64,000 nt of DNA from positions 1 to 64,000 of the forward strand of contig JAEYUG010000033.1 of assembly GCA_023432805.1 (NCBI GenBank). The letters are read 5' to 3'. The position numbers and the translations under genes were made by a program. The stretch comes from Bacteroidota bacterium. GTDB lineage: Bacteria > Bacteroidota > Ignavibacteria > SZUA-365. The notes beneath the pieces were generated by a model. That model had not been told where the DNA came from. It was given only the letters and a program-made list of their open reading frames with translations, and did not search any database. Shown one piece after another: positions 10,045 to 21,383 of this stretch; within the stretch, counting starts at the first letter, position 1; every line of letters begins with the position of its first letter.

Positions 10045-10798
10045 CGGGAGCCTCCCGGGTGGGCACGACGGTGTCGTCGCGTTCGAGATTTTCGTCGCGC
10101 CGGACGATCTCGTCGCGCTCGACAGTGCCGTCTTTCAGACGGATGATGCGGCGCAGGTAGGCGATCACCTTCTCGTCGTGCGTGGCGAAGACGAAGGTCG
10201 TGCCGAGGTCGCGGTTGAGCGCCTCCATCGTGCGGAGAATGTGGTGCGAGTTCTCGGCGTCGAGATTGGCCGAGGGCTCGTCGGCGAGCACGAGCCCGGG
10301 ACGCTTGACCATCGCGCGCGCGATGGCCACGCGCTGGCTCTCGCCGCCGGAGAGCTGGGCGGGACGCGCATCCGCGCGGTCGTCGAGTCCCACCCACGCA
10401 AGCGCCTCCATCACCGCCCGCCGCCGCTCGGCCGCACCCACGCGCTGCAGCAACAGGGGAAACTCCACGTTCTGAAACACGGTGTAGACGGGAAACAGGT
10501 TGTAGGTCTGGAAGATGAATCCGATGTGTTCGTTGCGCAGGCGCGCCGACGCGCGCGCATCGAGATCGAGCGTGTTGCGGCCGAGCACGATCGCGCGTCC
10601 CTCGCTCGGCAGGTCGAGCGAGCCGATGATGTTGAGCATCGTCGTCTTGCCCGAACCGCTCGGTCCCACGAGTCCTGTGAACTCTCCCGCCCCGATCTCG
10701 AGCGAAATGCCGCCGAGCGCAGTGAACGCGCCCGTGCCCATGGCAAAGCGCTTGACCACTCGGTCGAGTGTCACGATGTGCACGTTGCGTCCGTCCAT
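10031..10798 (-). CDS. LolD/MacB-type ABC transporter ATPase
   Basis: A 255-residue nucleotide-binding subunit with Walker A GPSGSGKTT, Q-loop IFQTYNLFPVYTV, signature LSGGESQRVAIARA, Walker B LVLADEPSANLD and the H-loop FATHDEKV. The LolD/MacB lineage is shown by LNIIGSLDLPSEG and the AxLR-type region. The ATG at 10798 follows GGAGAAG. The C-terminus adds about 25 charged residues. It powers the two overlapping FtsX-type permeases downstream. Confidence 0.92.
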   Translation of the reverse strand: MDGRNVHIVTLDRVVKRFAMGTGAFTALGGISLEIGAGEFTGLVGPSGSGKTTMLNIIGSLDLPSEGRAIVLGRNTLDLDARASARLRNEHIGFIFQTYNLFPVYTVFQNVEFPLLLQRVGAAERRRAVMEALAWVGLDDRADARPAQLSGGESQRVAIARAMVKRPGLVLADEPSANLDAENSHHILRTMEALNRDLGTTFVFATHDEKVIAYLRRIIRLKDGTVERDEIVRRDENLERDDTVVPTREAPDARP

Positions 10799-10812
10799 AT
10801 GTCTTCTCCGTG

Positions 10813-12084
10813 TCAGTGGTAGATCGCTGCGAGCAGCATGAACCCCGATCCCCCGAACGCTGAACCGCCCCAGGCCGCAAGGTCGCGCGCGGGATTCCAG
10901 AACAGAAGCAGATGCGCGCTCCACACATCCTCCGTGCGCGCGAGCGAGGCGAGCCGGTACCAGTTTCCGCTGCGCCAGTCGTGGAACACCATCACCGATG
11001 CGCCGTGCAGCGCGTCGAGGGGATACGTGGCGGCCAGCGCCGTCAGCTGCGCAGTCTCTGCGAGCGCACCGAGCCGCGCGCCACCCTGTCCGACCGCATG
11101 CTCGCAGGTGATGCCGAGTCCGTTGCCCCACGCGAACGTGTAGTCGGCGCCGAGCGTGGCGAGGGACGTCCACGTCGCGTCCCCGCGCGCACCGCGGTGC
11201 ATGAGCACCCCCTCGCCCCAGATTCCGATGCCGACATCCCATTTGCCGTCGAGGCCGATCCTGTTTTCATGGAGGGAGGATGCCCCGGCCGTGGAGATCT
11301 GTCCCAGCACAGAGGACTGCCCCTGCGGGGCGGATGCCCCGGCCGCGCTGCCCGCCGCCACTCCGTACGCTCGCCGGTGATGGAACGTCACTGCCGCCTC
11401 CCCCGCTCCCATCGGAAGCTGCACGCGCCCGCCGAATTCCGGCGTGTGCCGCACGGTCGCATCGGCGTCGATTCCCCTGGGCTCATCGTTGCCATAGAGC
11501 GCCCAGAGCCAGAGACTCGCGTTGTTCTGCATCGTCCCGCGTGCGAGGATCCCGCGCACACCGGAGGCGACAGCGAGAGGATCGCGGGGATCCACGCGGT
11601 CGAACCACATCAAGGGACGCACAAGAAGCGCCGATCCGAAGTTCAGCTTCTGCAGTCCCGCACGCAGCTCCATCCGTTCGGATGCGATGCGCAGCGACAG
11701 CCGATGCAGCTCGGCGTTGGCATCGGGAGCCTCTCCGCGCCGCAGTTCGACGCGCAGCTGCAACGCAGCGTCGGCATCGAGTGCAACATCGTCGGTGAGC
11801 GCATATCCGACCGACAGCTCCGGAATCGAGCGGAGTCCCGCATGAGAAACCAGCACCCTGTCGAACGAGCCGCCCAGCCATCCCGAGAACTCATGGCGTG
11901 CATCCACTGTCTGCGCCGTCGCCTGCGGACCTGTCGCACCACACAGTCCCACAGCGCACAGCGCCCCCGTGAGAAACGACGCAACCCAGCGCAGCCATGT
12001 GCGCACTGTGTCCGGGAGCAGCGTTCCCGCTCCTTCTTTCGCAGTGCCACACACACCATCTGACCGTTCGATCATGATCACCAT
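10813..12084 (-). CDS. Predicted outer-membrane beta-barrel protein of the ABC export cassette
   Basis: I do not recognise a named family. The 423-residue product has a signal region (WVASFLTGALCAVGLCGATGPQATAQ) followed by alternating hydrophobic/polar beta strands to a C-terminal GGSGFMLLAAIYH that could be the final barrel strand. It includes a segment typical of outer-membrane porin-like barrels (LRAGLQKLNFGSALLVRPLMWFDRVDPRDPL) that recalls DUF1302-type proteins. It lies 14 nt upstream of the ATPase, so it is probably the outer-membrane end of the LolCDE/LolA-like route. The start is either ATG 12084 or ATG 12075; neither has a strong ribosome site. Confidence 0.7.
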   Translation of the reverse strand: MVIMIERSDGVCGTAKEGAGTLLPDTVRTWLRWVASFLTGALCAVGLCGATGPQATAQTVDARHEFSGWLGGSFDRVLVSHAGLRSIPELSVGYALTDDVALDADAALQLRVELRRGEAPDANAELHRLSLRIASERMELRAGLQKLNFGSALLVRPLMWFDRVDPRDPLAVASGVRGILARGTMQNNASLWLWALYGNDEPRGIDADATVRHTPEFGGRVQLPMGAGEAAVTFHHRRAYGVAAGSAAGASAPQGQSSVLGQISTAGASSLHENRIGLDGKWDVGIGIWGEGVLMHRGARGDATWTSLATLGADYTFAWGNGLGITCEHAVGQGGARLGALAETAQLTALAATYPLDALHGASVMVFHDWRSGNWYRLASLARTEDVWSAHLLLFWNPARDLAAWGGSAFGGSGFMLLAAIYH

Positions 12085-12286
12085 GCCTGAAATGTCGCGA
12101 ACAGGTTCGGTATCCCGTCCATCCGCAACTTACAATAGTCATGTGTCAGGTGCATTCGAAAAGCCGGGCCCGCAGCGCAGCGCCCGCATGCGATCACACG
12201 CAACTCGCGGCATGCCTCGCAGGTGCCTGCGCGGTCTCTGTGTGGCGTCGTGTACAGTTTCACAACGATACGTAGATTGCACAGGC

Positions 12287-13456
12287 ATGCCGCCGGAACT
12301 CTCCATATCGTTCACTGATGTCGTGCACGCACTGCTCGTGCTGTGTGCGGTGGCTTCCTCTGGGGGATTCGTTGCCACGGGTGTGGGACGTGCCCGCGCC
12401 CGGCGGCGGGAGGCGGAGTTCGTGCGGGCATCCGCCGCGCATGAAACCCCGGATGTGATCCCCCCTCTCGTCTCGATCATCATCGCGGCGCATGACGAAG
12501 TGCAACGGATCCCGGCACTGATCGCGGCACTGCAGGCGCAGACGTATCCGCGGGAGCGGATGGACATCGTGGTGGCGGACGACCGATCCACCGACGGCAC
12601 GGCGCAGGTCGTCGCGCACCTGGATCCCGCGGTGCGGATCGTGCGCATCGACGTGACGCCGGCAGGGGTCAGTCCGAAGAAGCACGCGCTGCATACGGCA
12701 ATCGAGGCGGCGACAGCGGAGTTCCTGCTGTTCACGGATGCCGACTGCAGGCCGGGACCCGACTGGGTGCGCGCGATGGTGCGACGTCTCGCGGGCGGCG
12801 CGGAGGTGGTGGTCGGACTCTCTCCGGTCGATGGGATCCGCCACGGCGCGCAGCTGTTGCGGGGGTATGAAAGCGCGCGGGCATCGATGCTGATGGTGGC
12901 CGCGATCGGCTGGGAGGCGCCGTACATGAGTCTGGGTCGCAACTGGGGCTATCTGCGGCGGTCGTATGAGGCGGTGGGTGGACTTCCTTCCCTCGGTCAT
13001 CATCTGGGCGGGGACGATGATCTGCTCTTGCAGCGCTACGTCTCAGCAGGAGCGCACATCGCTTCATGCACCGAGCGCGATGCCGCGTGTCCGACGGATC
13101 CTCCCGCCGGCTGGGGCGCGCTCCTGCGCATGCGGGTGCGGCATCTGCACGTGGCGGCGGCATACAGGGGGCGCGGCGCGCTGCTGCTCGCGGGCTTCGA
13201 ACTCGCCGAGTTCATCACGATCTTCATCGCGCCCGCATGGTTCGTGGTCACGACCGGCATGCATCCCCTGCTCGTCGCGGTGGTACTCGTCGCCAAGCTC
13301 TCCTACGACACGCGCTTCCTGCTGCCGGCCATGCGCGGGTTGCCGGGGCGCGGTGGCATCTGCACGCGACTCATCATGATCCTTCTCGAGCCGCTGCATG
13401 TCGCGTCCACAGTACTGTTCTCCGTTCTAGCACCTCTGCTGAGATCCCGATGGTAG
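12287..13456 (+). CDS. Family 2 glycosyltransferase, membrane-anchored
   Basis: A 389-residue inverting glycosyltransferase. It has an N-terminal helix (10-32), the GT-A domain opening VSIIIAAHDE (62-71), VVADDRSTDGT, the metal-binding DAD at 151-153 (FTDADCRPG), and GGDDDLLLQRY as the acceptor/QxxRW-like region. Two or three helices follow at the C-terminus (FELAEFITIFIAPAWFVV onward). Of several in-frame starts I chose the one giving a normal N-terminus; earlier codons are not protein-like. It is divergent from the export cassette and overlaps the next gene by 7 nt, leading a four-gene coupled cassette. Confidence 0.88.
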   Translation: MPPELSISFTDVVHALLVLCAVASSGGFVATGVGRARARRREAEFVRASAAHETPDVIPPLVSIIIAAHDEVQRIPALIAALQAQTYPRERMDIVVADDRSTDGTAQVVAHLDPAVRIVRIDVTPAGVSPKKHALHTAIEAATAEFLLFTDADCRPGPDWVRAMVRRLAGGAEVVVGLSPVDGIRHGAQLLRGYESARASMLMVAAIGWEAPYMSLGRNWGYLRRSYEAVGGLPSLGHHLGGDDDLLLQRYVSAGAHIASCTERDAACPTDPPAGWGALLRMRVRHLHVAAAYRGRGALLLAGFELAEFITIFIAPAWFVVTTGMHPLLVAVVLVAKLSYDTRFLLPAMRGLPGRGGICTRLIMILLEPLHVASTVLFSVLAPLLRSRW

Positions 13457-15714
13457 ACACGCATTCACGCTCACGCAGCGCTGTGAAACGCAGCGCTGTG
13501 AAACACAGCGCCGGGCAACGCAACACCGGGCAACGCAGCGCCGGGCAACACAGCACAGCGTACGATGCATTGGCACTCGTGCTCATTCTCTGGCATGCCG
13601 TCCTGCTCGTACTCTCCCTTGTCGGTGGTGAGACGCTGCGACTCTGGGGCATCGACGCAGCCGGCATGATCTGGACGCATCCCGTCTCCCTCGTGCTGAC
13701 CGGCGCCGCACTCGCGTACGTCCTCACCCTGCGCACGCGTCCCATGCACCGCATGCTCGCTCACCCCGCCACACCTGCGGTGCTGCTCGGTCTCGTCGTC
13801 ACCGGACTGGCTGTCATCGCCCTGCTGCAGCTCGGTCGCGGCGGGGTGCCGCCCCTGCTCGGGGATGGCGCGCTCTACCGCAGCGAGGTCCTTCGTCTCG
13901 GTCTGATTCCCGACCACGTGCCGATCTTCCTCAAGCCATCAGCGATGCTCACGGGCCCGATCCTTCTAACGCTCGTGCAGCTGACCGGAACGGCACATCC
14001 AGCAGCACCCTTCCTGCTGCTCGGACTGATCGCGCTCGTGCTCGTCGTCGGGCGCATCCTTCTTCTCGCACGTCGCCACGGTGCCGCGGGCGTGCTGCCG
14101 TTCGTGGCAGCGCTTCTGCTCACGCCGGCCTGGCTGCTGCTCTGCGGAAGCATCGAACTCTACGCACTCCCGCTCGCCGCGGTGATCTGGCTGCTTGCGG
14201 AATTGATAACCGCCGTGCAGCATGATACTGCACGCATGACACCGATCATCATCGCCACCATTGTCGCGCTTGCAACCTCGCTCTCCGCGATCGCGCTGCT
14301 TCCCCTCAGTACATGCGTGCTCGCGTACCTCTGGTGCGTGCGCAAGGGACACGACTGCAGCCTGCGCGCAGCGGTGCTGATCGCCATCACCGCCTCAGCT
14401 GTCGTGGCCGTTGCGGTCGTGTTCCGCGACGTGCTCGGTCTCGGCGCCTACCTGCTCCCGCCCTCCGCTGCACGGTATGTGCACGACGGTGTCGACTACG
14501 GCATCGTCCAGTACTCCATCCTTCACCCGGCGCATCTGGCGGATGCGGGCAACATGCTGCTGCTGGTCGGCGGCGCGTGGCTTCCCCTCGCGGGGGCGGT
14601 GCTGCTCGTGCGCCGCTGGCGCGAGGCGCTGCCCGTGCAGGTGCTGGGTTTCATGCTGGTCGCGGCCGCGTCCTCCCTCCTCACACTTCTGTGTGCGAAC
14701 GCGGCGCTCGGCATGGAGCGGGACTGGGATCTGCTCGTCGTGCCCCTGCTCATGCTGCCGGCCTCGGCCGCCGCGATGCTCGCATCGCTCGCGCGCAGGG
14801 ACGCCGCCGCGGTGCTGCGCATCCTGCCGCTGCTCGTGCTGCTCGGTGGGGCAACGACGCATGCGTGGATCGCGGTGCAGACCGACGTGCCCACCGCGAC
14901 CGACAGGCTGCTGCGCGCGATCGACCGCGACGCGCCGCTGCTGCGTGCCGATTTCACCTATTACGGCTACGAGAATCTGCGCAAGCAATTCCGCAGCGAC
15001 GGCGACGACGCGGGCGTGCACGCGATGTACATGCGCATGCTCGCCACCGGGTATCGCGCGAGCGACACGTATGAAAAGCTGCTCGCGCTGCAGTACAACA
15101 CACGCAATGTGCCCGCGGCATGGATCGACGAGGTGGGCTCCTCGCTGCGCACACGCATCGCGCGGCCGTCCCGTCGTGGCACGCACGGATTTCTCGATCG
15201 CAGGGAGCTCGGAGAACTCGCGGCACAACTGGTGGCGCAGACGGCGCGCCTCGGGGATGTGACGCGTGCGGCCATGTGGGCGGATCGGTTCGCCGAGGAC
15301 TTCGCAGAGGGATGGAAGGAGGAGGCATTCGCGCGCGTGTGGCTTTCGCAGGGTGCGACCCCGCAGCAGACGGCGGAAGCCGTCTTCGCAAGCATCGACT
15401 CGACGGCACGCAGCAGCAACACGCTCTTCATGGCGGCGGTGATGTTGAAGGACGCAGGCGCGTACGACACCGCGGCGGCATATCTCGCATGGGCGATCAA
15501 GCGGAATCCCGTCGAACACCCGATCTACTATCTGCACCGGGCGCGGCTGCTGCTGCATGTGGGACGCGTGGACGAGGGACATGCCGTCCTGCTCGCCTGT
15601 CTTTCACGGTGTCACGATCCCGCGCGTGCCGAGGAAGCGCGCGCACTGCTCGCACAATCGGGGTATATTGGTCGTTCCCCCAAACCATTTTCGAAAGGTC
15701 GCACGTCGTGCTGA
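13450..15714 (+). CDS. Large polytopic membrane protein with C-terminal soluble helical domain
   Basis: Family not recognised. The 754-residue protein begins with a hydrophilic leader made of five-residue repeats (RSAVK, HSAGQ and variants), then about 12 hydrophobic helices to roughly residue 485 with short polar loops, as in GT-C-type or polymerase-like membrane enzymes. A C-terminal half of about 260 residues looks like TPR-type helices (TYEKLLALQYNTRNVPAAW; GAYDTAAAYLAWAIKRNPVEHPIYYLHRARLLLHVGRVDEG). A loop reading DGALYRSEVLRLGL after the third helices is a place to look for a catalytic acid. It overlaps the glycosyltransferase (7 nt) and the methyltransferase (7 nt), so a role in surface glycan or lipid-linked sugar assembly is likely but inferred. 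Confidence 0.75.
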   Translation: MVDTHSRSRSAVKRSAVKHSAGQRNTGQRSAGQHSTAYDALALVLILWHAVLLVLSLVGGETLRLWGIDAAGMIWTHPVSLVLTGAALAYVLTLRTRPMHRMLAHPATPAVLLGLVVTGLAVIALLQLGRGGVPPLLGDGALYRSEVLRLGLIPDHVPIFLKPSAMLTGPILLTLVQLTGTAHPAAPFLLLGLIALVLVVGRILLLARRHGAAGVLPFVAALLLTPAWLLLCGSIELYALPLAAVIWLLAELITAVQHDTARMTPIIIATIVALATSLSAIALLPLSTCVLAYLWCVRKGHDCSLRAAVLIAITASAVVAVAVVFRDVLGLGAYLLPPSAARYVHDGVDYGIVQYSILHPAHLADAGNMLLLVGGAWLPLAGAVLLVRRWREALPVQVLGFMLVAAASSLLTLLCANAALGMERDWDLLVVPLLMLPASAAAMLASLARRDAAAVLRILPLLVLLGGATTHAWIAVQTDVPTATDRLLRAIDRDAPLLRADFTYYGYENLRKQFRSDGDDAGVHAMYMRMLATGYRASDTYEKLLALQYNTRNVPAAWIDEVGSSLRTRIARPSRRGTHGFLDRRELGELAAQLVAQTARLGDVTRAAMWADRFAEDFAEGWKEEAFARVWLSQGATPQQTAEAVFASIDSTARSSNTLFMAAVMLKDAGAYDTAAAYLAWAIKRNPVEHPIYYLHRARLLLHVGRVDEGHAVLLACLSRCHDPARAEEARALLAQSGYIGRSPKPFSKGRTSC
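13474..13553 (+). repeat. 15-bp in-frame tandem repeats near the 5' end of the membrane protein gene
   Basis: Five consecutive 15-bp units at 13474, 13489, 13504, 13519 and 13534, plus a partial sixth, follow the pattern CGCAGCGCYGKGMAA and code for RSAVK, RSAVK, HSAGQ, RNTGQ, RSAGQ. Being multiples of three, copies can change without breaking the frame. Confidence 0.85.
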
Positions 15715-16556
15715 CGGTATCGGATTCTGATTCCCTGCGTTCGAGCCTCCCTGCGGGTGCGGCGCATCCCGACCGGGTGCGCTGGCAGCGCGCGGTGGAT
15801 ACAGCGACAGAGCGCGGGATGCTCGTGGCCGATCTGCTCGGGTCTGTCCTGTCGCTCGCTGGGACGCGGGTCCTGGACTGCGGATGCGGGGCAGGTGGCA
15901 CCTCGGCTGCACTGCGGATGCATGGTGCGCACGTCGTCGCCTTCGACGTGCATGCGGCGCGGCTCGCAATGACGCGCGCGCGCGACAGCGCGCTCGTGCT
16001 CTGCGGAGGTGATGCGGCGGCGCTTCCCTTCGCACGCGGCGTGTTCGACGCGGTCGTGCTGCAGGATGTGCTCGAGCATGTCGAGGATCCCGCCCACGTA
16101 TTGGCCGAATGTGCACGTGTCGTGCGAGATGGCGGCGTCGTGTACCTGTCCACGCCCAACCGGTGGTCTCCGGCGACGGTGGCTTCCGACCCGCACTTCG
16201 CGTTGCCGCTCGTGGGTGTGCTGCCACGCGCGGGACTCCGCCGGGTGCTCCGCCGGCTGCGTCCCACCGAAGCCGCGCGGCGCGATCTTCCGCAACTCCT
16301 TTCCTTTTCCTCGCTCGAGAGGCTGGCCCGGGAGGCCGGCTTCGCGCTGGCCTTGTGCAATCGCGCAGTGGCGCACATGCTGCAGGTGCATCCCGCGCGG
16401 GTGGTGTGGAGCGCAGCGCATCTGGCGCTCGTCGGCGTGCTGCATCGGCTGGGCGCGATGCGGCTGGTGGAGCTGGCGGCAAGCGATGGACGCGGCATGC
16501 GTACACGCTGGCTGGCGCCGGCCTGGTACTGCCTGCTGCATCGGGAGACGCGATGA
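15708..16556 (+). CDS. Class I SAM-dependent methyltransferase (Methyltransf_11 type)
   Basis: A 282-residue methyltransferase. Motif I VLDCGCGAG is at 55-63, with the acidic residue AFDVHAAR ending strand 2, GGDAAALPFARGVFDAVVLQDVLEHVEDP as motifs II-III, and GGVVYLSTPNR as the post-motif. The C-terminal 100 residues have a hydrophobic segment (VVWSAAHLALVGVLHRLGAM), suggesting membrane association. The start is GTG at 15708, 9 nt after GAAAGG; no ATG is suitable. It overlaps the upstream gene by 7 nt and the downstream radical SAM gene by 4 nt. The substrate, probably a glycan or lipid intermediate, is not known. Confidence 0.87.
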   Translation: MLTVSDSDSLRSSLPAGAAHPDRVRWQRAVDTATERGMLVADLLGSVLSLAGTRVLDCGCGAGGTSAALRMHGAHVVAFDVHAARLAMTRARDSALVLCGGDAAALPFARGVFDAVVLQDVLEHVEDPAHVLAECARVVRDGGVVYLSTPNRWSPATVASDPHFALPLVGVLPRAGLRRVLRRLRPTEAARRDLPQLLSFSSLERLAREAGFALALCNRAVAHMLQVHPARVVWSAAHLALVGVLHRLGAMRLVELAASDGRGMRTRWLAPAWYCLLHRETR

Positions 16557-17569
16557 TGCGCGCGCGCACGCTCTGGAATCTCGCGCGCACGGCAACGCTG
16601 CGGCGTGCGGTGAACGTCGTGCGGATCACGGCGGCGCAGCTGGTGTCGGCGACGCTGCATCGTCCCGTGGTGTGGGGAATGCCGTGGACGCTGACAATCG
16701 AGCCCACGAACCGCTGCAATCTCGCGTGTCCCGAATGTCCCAGCGGAAACGGTTCGCTCGTGCGTCCCCTGGGTTCGATGACTCTCGAGCGCTTTCGGCG
16801 TCTCGTCGACGAGGTCTCCCCGCACGTCTTCTATCTCCAGCTGTACTTCCAGGGAGAGCCGTTCATCAACAAGTCCCTCGCGGAAATGGTCGCCCACGCG
16901 CATCGCCGCCGGATGTACACTGCGATCAGCACGAACGCGCATTTTCTGCGTGCCGAGACCGCGCGCGCACTGCTGGATGCGGGACTCGACCGCCTGATCG
17001 TGTCGGTCGACGGCACGAGCGAGGAATCCTATCAGACCTATCGCGTTGGCGGCACTTTTGCTGCCGTGCTGCGCGGACTCGATGCCCTTGCGGCCGAACG
17101 GCGTGTGCATGCACGGGGGAAGCGTCTGGAGCTTGTCGTGCAGTTTCTCGTCACCAGGCAGAACGAGCACGAGATCGACTCCGTGCGGAAGCTGGCCGCG
17201 GCCTATGATGCGTCGCTCGCACTGAAGACAATGCAGGTGTATTCGGTGGAAAGTGCCGAGGCGTTTCTACCTCGGGATGAGAGGTATCGACGGTACCTGG
17301 TGCGCGACGGGGAGCTGGTGATGAAAGGACGTATGGCAAACCGCTGTGCGCGGTTGTGGGATCGAAGTGTCATTACGTGGGACGGCGTGGTCGTGCCCTG
17401 CTGTTTCGACAAGAATGCCGAGCATGCGGTGGGATCGCTGGATGATGGCGCATTCGAGGAGGTGTGGACGGGCGAAGCGTTGCAGGGGTTTCGTGCGCGC
17501 GTGCTGAGCGACCGCCGCGGCGTGCCCATGTGCACCAACTGCACCGAGGGATTGCGGGTGTACCGATAG
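16553..17569 (+). CDS. Radical SAM protein with SPASM domain
   Basis: A 338-residue radical SAM enzyme. The [4Fe-4S] cluster motif CNLACPEC gives Cys55, Cys59 and Cys62, followed by FQGEPFINKSL (GE motif) and LIVSVDGTSEESYQTYRVGGTF, all typical of the SPASM branch. Auxiliary cluster cysteines are visible at the C-terminus (NRCARLW, VVPCCFDK, PMCTNC). SPASM enzymes modify peptides or sugars, or have unknown roles. No precursor peptide is visible nearby, and the gene is coupled (ATGA) to a methyltransferase in a glycosyltransferase cassette, so a sugar or lipid substrate is plausible. Confidence 0.9.
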   Translation: MMRARTLWNLARTATLRRAVNVVRITAAQLVSATLHRPVVWGMPWTLTIEPTNRCNLACPECPSGNGSLVRPLGSMTLERFRRLVDEVSPHVFYLQLYFQGEPFINKSLAEMVAHAHRRRMYTAISTNAHFLRAETARALLDAGLDRLIVSVDGTSEESYQTYRVGGTFAAVLRGLDALAAERRVHARGKRLELVVQFLVTRQNEHEIDSVRKLAAAYDASLALKTMQVYSVESAEAFLPRDERYRRYLVRDGELVMKGRMANRCARLWDRSVITWDGVVVPCCFDKNAEHAVGSLDDGAFEEVWTGEALQGFRARVLSDRRGVPMCTNCTEGLRVYR

Positions 17570-17575
17570 ATCACC

Positions 17576-17609
17576 GGGAGGACGGACGCCCTCGTCCGTC
17601 ATTGACGCA
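17576..17609 (+). repeat. Intergenic hairpin repeat, copy A
   Basis: GACGGACG (17581-17588), loop CCCT and CGTCCGTC (17593-17600), preceded by GGGAG and followed by ATTGACGCATG. It starts 6 bp after the radical SAM stop codon. See the finding on this repeat family. Confidence 0.8.
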
Positions 17610-17686
17610 TGTTCAGTGGATGCAGGGTGGACGGGTGCTCCACGACCGCTCCACCCCCATTGATGATTTTTTCGTAGGTTGAGGGC

Positions 17687-18460
17687 ATGTACACATTCGG
17701 CATCGACAAGCTGGGCCGCAAGACGCTGCTCTTCCTGCAGGAAGTCGGGCAGGTGAGTATCATGGTCGCCGGGATGGTGCGCAGTTCGCACCGACTGTTT
17801 CGTGACCGCCGGCTGCTTCTCGAGCAGATGCACCACATCGGCGTGGGCTCGCTGCCTCTCGTGCTGATCATCGGACTGTTCACGGGCATGGTCAGTGCCT
17901 GGCAGGCCGCATATCAGTTCAAGGGCATGATCTCGTTCTCGCTGATCGGAGGCGCTGTAAGCCGCGCGATCTTCATCGAGCTGGGTCCCGTGCTCACCGC
18001 CATCGTCATCGCCGGACGCGTGGGCGCCTCGATTGCGGCTGAACTCGGCACCATGAAAGTGACCGAACAGATCGACGCGCTCGAAAGCATGGCCATCGAT
18101 CCCGTGCGGTACCTGGCGCTTCCGCGCGTACTCGGCGCAGTGCTGATGATGCCGGTCCTGGTGGTGTTCGCCAACTCGATTGCGCTGGGAGGAGCATATC
18201 TGGTTTCCAATCTCTTCCTCGACCTGACTCCCCAGGTCTTCTTCGGCAGCGTGAAGCGGTTCTTCCAGACGAAGGACATCATGGCAGGCATTCTCAAGTC
18301 GCTGTTCTTCGGTGGCGTGACCTCGCTGCTGGGCTGCCACATCGGCTTCCGCACTTCGGGGGGCGCCGAAGGAGTCGGCAATGCGACGATTCGTGCGTTC
18401 GTGCTCTCGGCTGCGTTCATCCTCATCCTCGACTATACCCTCTGGCTGGTGATTTTCTGA
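17687..18460 (+). CDS. mlaE: MlaE-family ABC permease (phospholipid / lipid transport)
   Basis: A 257-residue inner-membrane permease of the MlaE/TrgD type, which moves lipids between membranes in Gram-negative cells. Five to six helices are visible. Family blocks include LPLVLIIGLFTGMVSAWQ, ELGPVLTAIVIAGRVGASIAAELGTMKVTEQIDALESM and a C-terminal GVGNATIRAFV...LDYTL. The ATG at 17687 follows GAGGG. Usually an MlaF ATPase and an MlaD (MCE) protein follow directly; here the next gene is clpC, so the partners must lie elsewhere. It stands alone between two copies of the hairpin repeat. Confidence 0.9.
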   Translation: MYTFGIDKLGRKTLLFLQEVGQVSIMVAGMVRSSHRLFRDRRLLLEQMHHIGVGSLPLVLIIGLFTGMVSAWQAAYQFKGMISFSLIGGAVSRAIFIELGPVLTAIVIAGRVGASIAAELGTMKVTEQIDALESMAIDPVRYLALPRVLGAVLMMPVLVVFANSIALGGAYLVSNLFLDLTPQVFFGSVKRFFQTKDIMAGILKSLFFGGVTSLLGCHIGFRTSGGAEGVGNATIRAFVLSAAFILILDYTLWLVIF

Positions 18461-18475
18461 GCAGCGGTGGCATGT

Positions 18476-18505
18476 GGGGAGACGGACGGGGGCGTCCGTC
18501 CTCCC
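18476..18505 (-). repeat. Intergenic hairpin repeat, copy B (inverted)
   Basis: GACGGACG (18481-18488), GGGG, CGTCCGTC (18493-18500), then CTCCC. It matches the family read on the minus strand with a small change in the loop. It lies about 18 bp after the mlaE stop. Confidence 0.75.
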
Positions 18506-18631
18506 ATGGGATCTACCTTGTACGGGGGGGTATGGGGTGGTATTTTGACTCCAACTGAACATCCGAACGAATCGTTGATCAGCGGTGTTCTGTAAGACAA
18601 CGCCGTCAACGATTGAACGAAGATAGAATCC

Positions 18632-21256
<2,625 letters not shown>

Positions 21257-21259
21257 GCA

Positions 21260-21290
21260 GGAGGACGGACGCCCTCGTCCGTCCGTCCAT
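21260..21290 (+). repeat. Intergenic hairpin repeat, copy C
   Basis: GACGGACG (21264-21271), CCCT, CGTCCGTC (21276-21283) with one extra CGTC unit. It begins 4 bp after the clpC stop codon. Confidence 0.8.
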
Positions 21291-21342
21291 CGATACATCA
21301 TCAGCATGTGAGGATAGACGAAAGTACTCCACCGAACGATCA

Positions 21343-21365
21343 CGGGGCGGCCACTGGCCGCCCCG
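21343..21365. terminator. Bidirectional terminator between clpC and the convergent T9SS protein gene
   Basis: CGGGGCGGCC and GGCCGCCCCG form a perfect 10-bp stem with a 3-nt loop (ACT), followed by CTCTGTTT on the plus strand. It lies between convergent genes. Confidence 0.8.
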
Positions 21366-21383
21366 CTCTGTTTCACGCATCGC

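Noticed and set aside
11969..12286. N-terminal extension of the glycosyltransferase by about 106 residues
   Set aside because: It overlaps the divergent barrel gene and lacks any GT-like or signal character.
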